Below are positions 24,410 to 33,511 of a stretch of 64,000 bases of DNA, piece after piece. Positions within the stretch are counted from its first letter, which is position 1. The number at the start of each line of letters is the position of its first letter. Made by a program: the position numbers and the translations under genes. The DNA is from an uncultured Clostridia bacterium (GTDB lineage: Bacteria; Bacillota; Clostridia; Lachnospirales; Anaerotignaceae), in contig CAJUNT010000007.1 in NCBI GenBank assembly GCA_910587735.1, forward strand, positions 62,001 to 126,000, in the 5' to 3' direction. Under the pieces are notes generated by a model. That model was not told the origin of the DNA. It did no database searches and worked only from the letters and a program-made list of their open reading frames with translations.

Positions 24410-25654
24410 ATGAAAGATATTGTATTGCAACCAACATTTTATGACAAATTTTCATGCTTGGGCAGTGATTGTAAAAATAATTGCTGCACTGATTGGACAA
24501 TCTATTTTACAAAAGATGAATTTAGAAATATTAAAAGAAAAATGCACTCTGAAGAATTTAAAAATATATTTCAAGACGCTTTTGAATTTAAAAAAGGTGA
24601 AAATGATAGATGCACAATTAAATTTGATGAAAATAAAAAGTGTAAATTTTTAGATGAAAATAGATTATGTAAAATATATCAAGAAGTTGGTCCCGAAAAT
24701 ATGAGTTGGGTTTGTCAAATTTATCCTAGAATAGGTATACATTATTTGGATAATTATGAGATTTTTCTTTCTGTAAGCTGTGAAGAAGTCATTAATTTGC
24801 TTTTGGAAGAAAAAGACGGTATTATGCTCGAAATCAAAGAAAGAGAATTGTCACCTGCTGAAAAAAAAGGCTGCGCTATCATTCGTGCAAGTGGTGTTAT
24901 GGGAAATCCAATTTTTCATTTTTGGAATGATTCAAAAATATTGCTTCTAAGTGTACTCCAAAATAGAGACTATGCTTTTGGTGAAAGAATGGTATTATTA
25001 GGCTTTGCTGTGCAAAAAATACAAGAAATGGTTGATAATAAAAAATATAGTGATGTGCCAGACTATATTCAAACATTTGCAAGAGAATTAGAACAACATA
25101 AAGAAATTTATAAACAATTTTTTGATAATATTGAGAAAGATGAAAAAAGAAAAGCTTTACAGACAATTGCGTATTATTTGCCTAATTGCGGTAAAAATAT
25201 TCAAGAGAAAGTTGCAGAAAGAATTGACTTAAAGAAAAAAGCACATATTGTAATATCTGATGAAAATGCAGAACAAAAAAAGCTCACTATGAATATAGAA
25301 TATAATACTCAAAAATATTTAGATGCTATAGCAGAATTTAATGAATTTTTGAAGGGCAAAGAATACTGGCTTGAAAATGTTATATTAGAAGGATTTTTAG
25401 CTACAAAGGGTCTTTATCGTATTAGTGGAGGATTTTGGCATAATTATGCGGGCATGATAATGATATATAGTGCATATTTACTTATGTTAACATGCTGTCT
25501 ACATAAAGATAGCACAAAAGAGGAGTTTGTATATTATGCTTCTGAAATTGGAAGAGTAATGTTTCATAATGATACAACATTGAAGTCATTGGAAGAACAT
25601 TTGAAAGAAACAGAAAGCGATACACTTGCTTATTTGGCAGTATTGGCATTATAA
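24410..25654 (+). CDS. fliB: flagellin lysine-N-methylase, FliB-like
   Basis: FliB methylates lysines on surface-exposed flagellin. The 414-aa product has the family N-terminal cysteine cluster C16-x4-C21-x3-C25-C26 (FSCLGSDCKNNCCTDW) and further cysteines in CTIKFDENKKCKFLDENRLCKIYQ and MSWVCQIYPR. ATG 24410 follows AAGGAG. It lies just downstream of flagellin but beyond its terminator. A GGCGATAT at 24321-24328 resembles a sigma-28 -10 but lacks a matching -35. Confidence 0.88.
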   Translation: MKDIVLQPTFYDKFSCLGSDCKNNCCTDWTIYFTKDEFRNIKRKMHSEEFKNIFQDAFEFKKGENDRCTIKFDENKKCKFLDENRLCKIYQEVGPENMSWVCQIYPRIGIHYLDNYEIFLSVSCEEVINLLLEEKDGIMLEIKERELSPAEKKGCAIIRASGVMGNPIFHFWNDSKILLLSVLQNRDYAFGERMVLLGFAVQKIQEMVDNKKYSDVPDYIQTFARELEQHKEIYKQFFDNIEKDEKRKALQTIAYYLPNCGKNIQEKVAERIDLKKKAHIVISDENAEQKKLTMNIEYNTQKYLDAIAEFNEFLKGKEYWLENVILEGFLATKGLYRISGGFWHNYAGMIMIYSAYLLMLTCCLHKDSTKEEFVYYASEIGRVMFHNDTTLKSLEEHLKETESDTLAYLAVLAL

Positions 25655-25669
25655 AATGTGAAAAATAAT

Positions 25670-25696
25670 AAAACCCCCTACATTGGGGGCTTTTTT
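25670..25696. terminator. bidirectional terminator between fliB and csrA
   Basis: CCCCC (25674-25678) pairs with GGGGG (25685-25689), with AAAA before and CTTTTTT after. It serves the plus-strand methylase and the minus-strand csrA end. Confidence 0.8.
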
Positions 25697-25934
25697 ATTT
25701 TTCTGTATTTTGTTTTTTGATAAGTCCTGATAATGCTGATAAATTAGCAATATCCGTTTTTGTTGCTTCTTGATTTGCTGATGCCGCTTCTAATAATTCA
25801 GAACGTACAATGGAAATTTCACGAGGCGCATCAATGGCAATTTTTACTCTATCTGCTGTAATTTCTTGTATTGTAATGTGAATATTGCCGTTTATTACAA
25901 GAGATTCAGCTGCCTTACGCTGTAATATTAACAT
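25695..25934 (-). CDS. csrA: translational regulator CsrA
   Basis: This 79-aa RNA-binding protein starts MLILQRKAAESLVINGNIHITIQEI and continues VKIAIDAPREISIVRSELL, the CsrA fold with the RNA-contacting Arg in the last strand. The C-terminal extension fits FliW-controlled CsrA proteins. Its ATG overlaps the fliW stop codon by one base, so the two antagonists are translationally coupled. The expected target is the flagellin leader at 21570-21609. Confidence 0.96.
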   Translation of the reverse strand: MLILQRKAAESLVINGNIHITIQEITADRVKIAIDAPREISIVRSELLEAASANQEATKTDIANLSALSGLIKKQNTEK

Positions 25935-26386
25935 TAGCTATTCTCCTCCTCTTTTTGCCCTAAAGCTGCAAAAGAATGACGAATTTGATATTCGGGATTA
26001 TCTAGCATAATCTGTAAGGCTTTATTGCTTTTTGGATTAACGGCAATAGGACATTTTAAATTAGCAGTACTTGTGCGAATGTCATCTGTCATAGAGCAAA
26101 TGACATATATAAGTAATTCGCCTATATTTGTCGCTCCTAGAGTTTGAAGTTCCGCATTTGTCAGCGTAGGATGGTATTCCTCCAAAAATGCAAAGGGATT
26201 AACAGTAAAAAAAGCAGTATCTTTATTTTTTAAACTTTGCAAACAAAGTACATCTTCATTGTTTGGGTCAAGCTGTATTAATAAAAATTCTTTTTCCTGT
26301 TCAAAACCAAAAAGACCATTTTCAAATGAAATGATATTTTTTTCATCATAGGAATATTTGCCAAAGTATTTTGTTTCTTTTATCAT
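25934..26386 (-). CDS. fliW: flagellar assembly factor FliW (CsrA antagonist)
   Basis: The 150-aa protein contains YFGKYSYDEKNIISFENGLFGFEQEKEFLL, CLQSLKNKDTAFFTVNPF and NIRTS-type ADIRTSTANLKCPIAVN, all typical of FliW. FliW binds either flagellin or CsrA; when flagellin is exported, FliW captures CsrA and flagellin translation resumes. It lies 8 bases after the DUF6470 gene and overlaps csrA. Confidence 0.96.
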   Translation of the reverse strand: MIKETKYFGKYSYDEKNIISFENGLFGFEQEKEFLLIQLDPNNEDVLCLQSLKNKDTAFFTVNPFAFLEEYHPTLTNAELQTLGATNIGELLIYVICSMTDDIRTSTANLKCPIAVNPKSNKALQIMLDNPEYQIRHSFAALGQKEEENS

Positions 26387-26394
26387 AATTCACC

Positions 26395-27003
26395 TCATGC
26401 TTTAATATCAAAGGCAGGCGTATAATTTGGATTTGCACTTGGCGGAACATAAAGAGGGTCGCCAACATATTCAATTAATACGTCTGGTTGCTGTTTAATG
26501 GAAAATTCAATGCTTCCAGGTATAAATTCAAAACCTGCCTTATTGATTTTCCAGTCGAAATTTAATTTATCCATTTCATATTGTATTGTGATATCAGGCT
26601 CTGACCAGTTCAAATTAGCACCTGCCTTTGGTATAAAATCTAAACCATAATCTGTATTTTTGGTGTTTCTTTGTTTTATAACTTGGTCTAAAGCGTCATC
26701 ACCTAATGTTGCACTTAATAATATTTGTCCTTCCTGTGCATATGTTGCAGTAGCATTATAAGCAGCATTTCTACCTTTTTGGGCAAAATTATTTATCAGT
26801 GATTTTGTAGAGGCAGGACGAACGGAATCTCTTGCCTCAAATGTATCCATACTTAAACGAATAGGGCGACTTTTAATTGTAAAGTTGCCATCATCACGGC
26901 TGATTTCTAAATCTACAGTGCCCCTTTTTTGCTCAAGTCTGGCATTATTTACTTTAAATTCAATGGAAATCGGAACAGTTGTGATTTTTAATAGTTGTTC
27001 CAT
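26395..27003 (-). CDS. DUF6470 family protein (YviE-like)
   Basis: This 202-aa protein lies between flgL and fliW, exactly where Bacillus has yviE. Recognisable parts are MEQLLKITTVPISIEFKVNNARLE, the polar RPIRLSMDTFEARDSVRPAS and the beta-rich C terminus (IEFSIKQQPDVLIEYVGDPLYVPPSANP). The function is unknown; conserved location suggests a role near FlgL or FliW. ATG 27003 after AAGGGGGA is preferred to TTG 27009. Confidence 0.82.
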   Translation of the reverse strand: MEQLLKITTVPISIEFKVNNARLEQKRGTVDLEISRDDGNFTIKSRPIRLSMDTFEARDSVRPASTKSLINNFAQKGRNAAYNATATYAQEGQILLSATLGDDALDQVIKQRNTKNTDYGLDFIPKAGANLNWSEPDITIQYEMDKLNFDWKINKAGFEFIPGSIEFSIKQQPDVLIEYVGDPLYVPPSANPNYTPAFDIKA

Positions 27004-27147
27004 ATACAATCCCCCTTCTCTATATATTTAACATTTTGCCAGAAATGTAATGAACAATGAAACGTTCAGCTTATTATAATATATGCAGAAATTGTTTTCT
27101 GCTGAAAAACTACAATATAAAATATATTTTATTTTAATAGAGATACC

Positions 27148-27179
27148 AAAAAGTTCTTCGATTTTTGGAAGAACTTTTT
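27148..27179. terminator. hairpin between flgL and the DUF6470 gene
   Basis: AAAAAGTTCTTC (27148-27159) pairs with GAAGAACTTTTT (27168-27179). Read on the minus strand it ends the flgM-flgL transcript, so DUF6470-fliW-csrA may have its own promoter in 27010-27147, a very AT-rich stretch. Confidence 0.75.
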
Positions 27180-27197
27180 GTATACATTGTAATATGA

Positions 27198-29105
27198 TTA
27201 GCTCATAAAGTCAATAAAAGAATTGGAAAGTAATGTATTACCTACTTTTAATGTAGCATTATAAGCATATTGTGCCCACATCAGATTTGTAATTGCCTCT
27301 GCTGGGTCACAGAAATCTAAATCACTGATTTGTTCATTCAGTATTTGAGATGCTTCTGTTAATTGGTCGTCTGTGTTTTCTAAAAAGGCACATTTTGTAC
27401 CAATTGCAGCAAGTCCATTATCAACCATATCATTATAAGAAGCTCTCATTTTATTAATGATTTTATTATGTTTTTCAAAATCTAAATCACTGATGTCTTC
27501 TACTGCTAATGTTTTTGAAAGTTCTTGCGCAAGTGCAATAATGTTGTTAGGCAAGCCATCTTCATCTATACCATGACCAAATACATCTAAACCATTTACT
27601 GCTGTGTCAAATGCACTTGTAGAAACAATTTGACCTTCTTTTTCTTTCATACCAAAACCGATATCACGATAGCTATGTTCATTAAAATAAGTATTATATT
27701 TTAATTGATAACCAATCTCTTTGTTTGCTTTTAATTGATATCCTTGGCTTTCAGTCAATTTACCGTCTTCCACTGCTTTATCAATTGCCTTTTCTACTTC
27801 ATCATAAGAAAGTTGGTCTTTCACATATGATGGAACTCCTGAAGGATTTTCCATGATTTTGTTTAAAAGGTCTGTTAATGGAGCATCCGGTGGTGCTACA
27901 GTATTACCATTCATATCTATACCATTTTCTGCATCTTTTAATCCTACATCTGTTAACATCTCATTCACTTTGTCTTTTGGTAATGTGATATTTTGTAGAG
28001 AAGCATCTACCTTGTTTTGTAAATCAGTTGCTGGATTTGCAATTGTTGTTGTATTACAAACACCAGTAGCTGGGTCTATATCATAAGAACCATCTGCTTT
28101 AAAATTAGGAACTGTTACACCACCTGCTGGAGCAAAGGCAGCTATTTTTTGTTTTAATTCATCATATGAAATTGTTTTACTGTCATCAGCGACAAAATCT
28201 GCTCCCATAATATCTGAATAGGCTTGTGATAAAGATGGTGAAGATGCTAATGAGTCAAAAGTTGCATTTCCAGTATTTGTTGGAAGGTCATTTAATCCCA
28301 TACTTGATAACATCGTTTTTACTTGTAATCCTGTAAGCTGGAAAGCCTCATTTTTATTTAATATATCAGCATAAGTATCTGTACTTCCAGCAGGAGAATT
28401 ACCAGTTAAACCATTGGCTGGAGTATTTATAGCATCATATAAATCTTTTACAGAAACACTAGTATTTCCAGCACCACCCATAAGAGTATTTAATGTATTT
28501 GTTAAATCTGGAGTTGTAGCAACTACAGAATCTTTTAATCCATTAAATGTTTCAGACAATATTTTTGAAACATCATCTTTTGTCAAATAGGTTGGTGTAT
28601 TAACTGGAACACCTCTATAAAGTATTTCGCCACTTTCTAACTTTTCAAAAGGCAAGTCTTTTGTACTTGCACCTCCAAAAATAAAGTTTTCATTGTATTT
28701 TCCATTTGCCTGCTGCAAAAAGCTCTCTATTAACTGGTCAACTTCTTGTTTATATGCTTGACGGCTTTCAAAAGCACTATTTGGGTCACTGTAGCTTAAC
28801 AATGATTTATCAATAAAGTTTAGTCCCATACGAGTACAGCCTTGAACATTTGATGTTACTTCTTCTAATTTAGCAAGAGCATCCAATGTATTTGCTTTTT
28901 GTACTTCTGTTCTTTGAAAATTACTTCTCAATTTAAAAGATTTCATTGCAGCCGCAGGGTCTTCTGCAATTTTATTAAAATTTCTATTTGTTGCAACTGT
29001 ATTTCTTTTTGAGTCTAAGTCACCCAAAGCATTATTCAAATTTGTGGAATATCTACGAATCATTGCGTTTGTAGTAATACGCATTCCCATTCCGCCCATA
29101 GCCAT
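27198..29105 (-). CDS. flgL: hook-filament junction protein FlgL (enlarged)
   Basis: FlgL joins hook to filament. The N terminus (MRITTNAMIRRYSTNLNNALGDLDSKRNTVATNRNFNKIAEDPAAAM) and C terminus (FCDPAEAITNLMWAQYAYNATLKVGNTLLSNSFIDFM) are typical. At 635 aa it is about double the normal size. The insert, about residues 180-470, has three related units: LTKDDVSKIL..., LTGLQVKTMLSSMGLNDL...ISYDELKQKI, and LPKDKVNEMLTDVGLKD...LSYDEVEKAID. The first ATG (29105) is 8 bases after AAGGAGG. It follows flgK by 20 bases. Confidence 0.93.
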   Translation of the reverse strand: MAMGGMGMRITTNAMIRRYSTNLNNALGDLDSKRNTVATNRNFNKIAEDPAAAMKSFKLRSNFQRTEVQKANTLDALAKLEEVTSNVQGCTRMGLNFIDKSLLSYSDPNSAFESRQAYKQEVDQLIESFLQQANGKYNENFIFGGASTKDLPFEKLESGEILYRGVPVNTPTYLTKDDVSKILSETFNGLKDSVVATTPDLTNTLNTLMGGAGNTSVSVKDLYDAINTPANGLTGNSPAGSTDTYADILNKNEAFQLTGLQVKTMLSSMGLNDLPTNTGNATFDSLASSPSLSQAYSDIMGADFVADDSKTISYDELKQKIAAFAPAGGVTVPNFKADGSYDIDPATGVCNTTTIANPATDLQNKVDASLQNITLPKDKVNEMLTDVGLKDAENGIDMNGNTVAPPDAPLTDLLNKIMENPSGVPSYVKDQLSYDEVEKAIDKAVEDGKLTESQGYQLKANKEIGYQLKYNTYFNEHSYRDIGFGMKEKEGQIVSTSAFDTAVNGLDVFGHGIDEDGLPNNIIALAQELSKTLAVEDISDLDFEKHNKIINKMRASYNDMVDNGLAAIGTKCAFLENTDDQLTEASQILNEQISDLDFCDPAEAITNLMWAQYAYNATLKVGNTLLSNSFIDFMS

Positions 29106-29125
29106 GATGATTACCTCCTTATTTA

Positions 29126-32100
29126 TTATCTACCTACAACACCCATACCATTTATAACTTTTTCCAATGCCTCATCTAATGCTGTCATAACTCTTGCAGA
29201 AGCAGCATAGGCTTTTTGATATTTCATTATATCGATACCTTCTTCGTCCAAAGAAACGCCAGATATAGCATCTCTGTTATTTGCAATATCGTTTGCAATA
29301 GTAATATAATTGTTAATTAATACTGTGGAAGATTTAATATCCAATCCAAGTTGATTACCTACATTGTCATAAAATTCTACAAAAGTACCATTGAATATTT
29401 GTTTTTGTGTGCCATCAGGCAGTGTAAATGTATAATCTAATTTTTGTCCAAATACAGAAATTAAATGGTTGATATTGTCATTATAGCCTGCTGTTTGAGA
29501 TGGGTCATGTGTTTGAACAAAGTTTGTTTTGTTGTCCGCCCAATCTTTTGTAATTGTGAAATTAGCAGCTGTAATTTTATCATAATCAATTTTTGGCACT
29601 TTTCCATCCATTGGTTTCAAATCACCATTAGCAATTTGGTTCAATAAAGGATCAGCTTGGTCTAATATAGTACTATTCTGTAAATCTTGTAATGTTTCAA
29701 GTTTTGTAACATTGCTACCATCTGCTAGTTGAAGAGGTTTTCCTTCTTTATCTACCCAGTCGCCTGGATTTACTGTTACATCATTACCAGCAGCATCTTT
29801 AATTGTATGTGCTTCTCCTGTATATTTTACAATACCATATGCAGCCAATGCAGAAGCATCTAGTGCAACATTATTAGGTACATTAGTTGTGCCATTTGGG
29901 ATATTTACAACTGCGCCTGTTGCATCAAGATAATTACCATTTGCATCTGTTTTGAATATGTCAGGCAGTGGTTTATCAGCAGTAGCTGTTACCCCACCAT
30001 AGCTAAGATAGTTCTTACCATCTGGAGTTGTTGCATTTTTTACGGGTACTTGACCATCTGCACCAAAAAGAGCATTTGCATAACTAATTGGTTTTCCATT
30101 AGAATCCAGCAGAGGATTGCCATCATTATCTTTCATATTTGCTTCATTAAATACTTTTGCAATTTGTCTTGCAAATACATCAAGCATATTTAAATAATAA
30201 TCATAGCCACGGTCTTTTGTTCCATCAAAATCTCCAGCACGATTAAACATATCCAAAGCAGCTTTGATGCTACCATTATCTTCCTGCATTTTTTCGTACA
30301 TATTTGTTTGGTCACCCATATCTAATATAGGTTTACCATTGTCATCTTTTTTAATTTCACCAGTAACAGGGTCTAATTCATAAGGTGTGCCATCAACATC
30401 TGCAACTTCTTCTGTATATTCTGCACCTTTTGTATCTGTAATAGTAATCTCGTCACCAGCAGCATTTATAGCAAAATTAGCTACTTTTTTGGTATCTGCA
30501 TCAAATAAAGGAATACCATTACCATCTTTTGCAGAAGTACCTCCTAATTTAATATTAGGCAATTTAATGAAAAATTTTGTACCTTCTACTGGGAATGTTT
30601 CTTCTTCTATTACAACATTAGCATGACCAGTTAATCCTTTTTTCTGTGCATCAGCATTAGCTTTAGGAGTATAGCCAGCTCCTGTTGGGTCTGTAATGGT
30701 TTCGTATTTACCATCTGCATATGTGCCATCTTTGTATTGGTCACCTTTTTGTGCAACATTTAAGTTGTGTACAATTTTAGCATAATTTTCTTTTGCTGCT
30801 GCCAAGTCTTTTTTTGCATTGTCTAATAGCTCTTTTTGTTCAGCTATTTGACCTGTGGTAGCTGGATTTTCATAAGTAGGAGGATTAGGAGGAAAGCTTT
30901 TTGTATTGTCATCTACAATTGTCCCATAAATATTAAGTAGTTTATTGTAAATACCTGTACCATTAGGATCTAAGCCATTTAATCCAGCTATATTCTGAGG
31001 TGCAGTATCCTGCCCATATAATTTCTGATTATATATTGTTGCAATGTTATTCAAACTATCCAATTTTTCTTGTAATTTTTTTGCTTCATCAGAGCCAGGA
31101 GTTGCATTGTTTAATTGTTCTTGTGTAGTAGCGATTGCTCTATCATTTGCTCTTACTGATTTTAATATATCATTTAATTCTTCATGAAGTTCATTTCCAC
31201 GTCTGCTTAAAGTAACAATTCGAGAACCATAACCATTGATATCATTATTTAGTTTGTCGATATTTTGCATTTCTTTAATCATTGCATTAGTAAAAAATTG
31301 AATATCTTCAAGCAAATTATTAATTGCTGTAACTTCAGTATCTGTAAAAGTATCTGCATCATTTGGTTTTAATGCACTACCAATATCTGCAATAGGATTG
31401 CCATTTACATCTGTCATAGTTAGATGAGAACATTCATCATCAATTTGGAATTCTGCTGCTTTATCATGGTCAATCAGTGTGTATTTAAAAGGATTTCCTT
31501 TTTCATCTACACCAACCATTTTTACAGTACATTCTGCTGCGGTTTTGTTAGAAAGTCCAACATATTCATCATCATATGTAACTTCAATTTTAACATAGTT
31601 AGAAAGTTCATCTAAGAGTAAATTTCTTTCATCACGTAATTCCAGTGCAGGATTACCCAATACTTCATTTTCATGAATACTTACATTTAAACTTGTAATA
31701 TCTTTTAAAAGTTGATTGATAGCAGGTATTGTTTGTTCTTTAAATTCTGTCATATTATCTGTTTTTGCCTGCTCTATTCTGTTAGAATAGTTATTAAAAT
31801 ACTGTGACAATAACTGTAATTCTGTTTTTGCCATATTTTGAAATTCATTATTTGCAGCTTGCGGATTAAATTCATTCAGTGCTTTGAATACTGCTTCTAA
31901 CTGATTGTGAATACTACCATCTTTTTCTACTTCATCTAAAACACTTTGTAAATCTTCTAAAGAAGCAAGTGTTTTATCATAATATCCTACGCCTGCCATT
32001 TCTGTACGGAAACGTAAATCTAAATAAGGGTCACGCACTTGCTCTACTCTATTTACAACAACACCATTTCCTATAAATGTATCATTTACGCTTCCCCATT

Positions 32101-32266
32101 GTCTAGGTCCTGTTGTAACATTAAAGCTATCTAAATCGACACGTTGTCTTGTAAATCCTTTTGTATTAACATTTGAAATATTTTGACCAATTACATTCAG
32201 AGCAGCTTGACTTGCAGACATACCAAGCTGTGCTGTTGTAAAGCCAGCGAATGTTGAACGAATCAT
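29126..32266 (-). CDS. flgK: hook-associated protein FlgK (strongly enlarged)
   Basis: FlgK is the first hook-filament junction protein. The N terminus (STFAGFTTAQLGMSASQAALNVIGQNISNVNTKGFTRQRVD) and C terminus (GVSLDEEGIDIMKYQKAYAASARVMTALDEALEKVINGMG) are diagnostic. At 1046 aa it is almost twice the usual length. The additional middle (about 380-880) is rich in D-x-N/D-G-x-P turns such as DNDGNPLLDSNGKPI and KTDANGNYLDATGA, possibly metal-binding beta repeats. I use the ATG at 32266; the two more upstream Met codons overlap the ribosome site GGAGGT. Confidence 0.93.
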   Translation of the reverse strand: MIRSTFAGFTTAQLGMSASQAALNVIGQNISNVNTKGFTRQRVDLDSFNVTTGPRQWGSVNDTFIGNGVVVNRVEQVRDPYLDLRFRTEMAGVGYYDKTLASLEDLQSVLDEVEKDGSIHNQLEAVFKALNEFNPQAANNEFQNMAKTELQLLSQYFNNYSNRIEQAKTDNMTEFKEQTIPAINQLLKDITSLNVSIHENEVLGNPALELRDERNLLLDELSNYVKIEVTYDDEYVGLSNKTAAECTVKMVGVDEKGNPFKYTLIDHDKAAEFQIDDECSHLTMTDVNGNPIADIGSALKPNDADTFTDTEVTAINNLLEDIQFFTNAMIKEMQNIDKLNNDINGYGSRIVTLSRRGNELHEELNDILKSVRANDRAIATTQEQLNNATPGSDEAKKLQEKLDSLNNIATIYNQKLYGQDTAPQNIAGLNGLDPNGTGIYNKLLNIYGTIVDDNTKSFPPNPPTYENPATTGQIAEQKELLDNAKKDLAAAKENYAKIVHNLNVAQKGDQYKDGTYADGKYETITDPTGAGYTPKANADAQKKGLTGHANVVIEEETFPVEGTKFFIKLPNIKLGGTSAKDGNGIPLFDADTKKVANFAINAAGDEITITDTKGAEYTEEVADVDGTPYELDPVTGEIKKDDNGKPILDMGDQTNMYEKMQEDNGSIKAALDMFNRAGDFDGTKDRGYDYYLNMLDVFARQIAKVFNEANMKDNDGNPLLDSNGKPISYANALFGADGQVPVKNATTPDGKNYLSYGGVTATADKPLPDIFKTDANGNYLDATGAVVNIPNGTTNVPNNVALDASALAAYGIVKYTGEAHTIKDAAGNDVTVNPGDWVDKEGKPLQLADGSNVTKLETLQDLQNSTILDQADPLLNQIANGDLKPMDGKVPKIDYDKITAANFTITKDWADNKTNFVQTHDPSQTAGYNDNINHLISVFGQKLDYTFTLPDGTQKQIFNGTFVEFYDNVGNQLGLDIKSSTVLINNYITIANDIANNRDAISGVSLDEEGIDIMKYQKAYAASARVMTALDEALEKVINGMGVVGR

Positions 32267-32288
32267 TGACATTACCTCCATTTATATA

Positions 32289-32777
32289 TTATATAATCTT
32301 ATTTGTGAAGTTAATTTTATTATTTGTTTGTAATTGTCCATTAGGGGCATAAGTTGTGCTGTTTTGAGGAGCATCAGTAGATTGCTGTAATATATCTAAT
32401 GCTCTGTTAATGCCCATTAATTTGACTTCTATAATGCTTTTAGCATTACTATGAATTTGTTGATAATAATCCATTGTTTCTGTTAATGCATCATATAATT
32501 CTTGAAATTCTTGCTGATATTGTTTATCTTTAATATTTGTAATGATTTGTGAAAATTTCATATTTTCAAAGCCTAAATCTTTTTGTATAGATTCTCTTTT
32601 TTTATCTAATCCACGAAACTGTAAAAGATAAGCTTGCTCCTCTTTCATACAATCGTTTAATGTATCAATATCTTTTTTTGTAACTGCTTCCAATTTTGTT
32701 TGTTCAACTTCTGTTAAATCATCAAAAAGCAAAACAAGTTTTTCAAGCAAGTCTAAAAAATCATCTAATTTATACAT
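32289..32777 (-). CDS. flgN: FlgN-like export chaperone
   Basis: This is a 162-aa helical, coiled-coil protein (MYKLDDFLDLLEKLVLLFDDLTEVEQTKLEAVTKKDIDTLNDCMKEEQAYLLQFRGLDKKRE), the FlgN pattern for chaperoning FlgK and FlgL. It sits between flgM and flgK as expected. ATG 32777 has AAGGAG at the right distance; the longer reading frame does not. Confidence 0.9.
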   Translation of the reverse strand: MYKLDDFLDLLEKLVLLFDDLTEVEQTKLEAVTKKDIDTLNDCMKEEQAYLLQFRGLDKKRESIQKDLGFENMKFSQIITNIKDKQYQQEFQELYDALTETMDYYQQIHSNAKSIIEVKLMGINRALDILQQSTDAPQNSTTYAPNGQLQTNNKINFTNKII

Positions 32778-32877
32778 AATAACTCCTTTTATAGTGATAA
32801 ACAACAGCAATCCACCCCTTTATAAAAGAGTGGCTTGCTTTTCTATTTTTTATATGATAAAAAATAAATACTTTTTA

Positions 32878-33174
32878 TTAAAACAATATCTTTTTTACAA
32901 TAGCGTCTAAATCTATTTGATAAGTTCCTTCAGCAACCTTTTGCCGAAGTTCGTTGAGTTGTTCCGAAGACGCTGGTTTTCTTACTTCTGAAGAAAGTTT
33001 ACTTGTAATATTGCTGACAAAGTTGTCGTTGGAATCAGAAGAAGGAGTGGACTGAATCAAAATTTTGTCAAAATTTCTGTTAATCCTTCTTTGATTTTTT
33101 TCAGAAGTTTGCAGCCTTGCCGTTTCTTTTTGTATAGTATAAGAAGTATGAAGACTATTAGATGCTATTTTCAT
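32878..33174 (-). CDS. flgM: anti-sigma-28 factor FlgM
   Basis: FlgM binds FliA until the hook is complete and is then exported. The 98-aa protein begins MKIASNSLHTSYTIQKETARLQ and ends with the sigma-binding helices SEQLNELRQKVAEGTYQIDLDAIVKKILF. ATG 33174 is preceded by GGGGTGA. It is the first gene of the flgM-flgN-flgK-flgL operon and has a sigma-28 site upstream, which gives feedback on FliA activity. Confidence 0.94.
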   Translation of the reverse strand: MKIASNSLHTSYTIQKETARLQTSEKNQRRINRNFDKILIQSTPSSDSNDNFVSNITSKLSSEVRKPASSEQLNELRQKVAEGTYQIDLDAIVKKILF

Positions 33175-33218
33175 GGAATCACCCCAATTCACTTTATGCG
33201 AAATTTATTATTATGCAC

Positions 33219-33236
33219 TTTATCAGACATTAGTAA
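33219..33236 (-). promoter_or_regulatory. 18-base element upstream of flgM, repeated upstream of cheB
   Basis: The minus-strand 18-mer TTACTAATGTCTGATAAA ends 45 bases before the flgM start. An identical 18-mer lies at 37090-37107, 48 bases before cheB. The shared sequence, strand and distance suggest a promoter or operator. Confidence 0.5.
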
Positions 33237-33337
33237 ATATCAATGCTGTTTATTTGCAATAAATTTGTATAACAAATTTATAAATATATTTCACTTTAAT
33301 ATATTTAGTATTTCTAAAAATAATTTACTTATTACAT

Positions 33338-33364
33338 ATATCGGCAAAAGAACGCAAATCATAA
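33338..33364 (-). promoter_or_regulatory. candidate sigma-28 promoter of the flgM operon
   Basis: On the minus strand TTAT (33361-33364), 15 bases, then GCCGATAT (33338-33345), 164 bases before flgM. The remainder of the 337-base gap holds the 18-base element, two hairpins (33411-33446 and 33462-33502) and AT-rich DNA with no gene. Confidence 0.75.
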
Positions 33365-33410
33365 TAGCTAAGGGGATTTTACTGCTTATTTTATTTTTTT
33401 AGTATAACAA

Positions 33411-33446
33411 AAGCCATATATCATTTATAAAAATAATATATGGCTT
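33411..33446. terminator. hairpin upstream of flgM and downstream of the FtsA-like gene
   Basis: AAGCCATATAT (33411-33421) pairs with ATATATGGCTT (33436-33446), a perfect 11-bp stem. It is AT-rich, with only a weak T-run on either side. Confidence 0.55.
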
Positions 33447-33461
33447 ATTATGAAAAAATGG

Positions 33462-33502
33462 AAAATCTAAAAGTTCATAAACTTTTTAAAAAATTAGATT
33501 TT
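33462..33502 (-). terminator. terminator of the FtsA-like gene
   Basis: AAAATCTAA (33462-33470) pairs with TTAGATTTT (33494-33502), with an inner AAAGTT/AACTTT stem. It is 10 bases past the minus-strand stop, followed by TTTTCCATTTTTTC. Confidence 0.6.
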
Positions 33503-33511
33503 TTAAAGTAA

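Noticed and set aside
29126..32266. FlgK fused to another protein through a lost stop or frameshift
   Set aside because: Both FlgK termini are in one frame and the extra part lies in the middle, as in other enlarged FlgK proteins.
33091..33402. Plus-strand frame across the flgM start and upstream gap
   Set aside because: It runs antisense through flgM and its promoter, has no ribosome site and no recognisable protein features.
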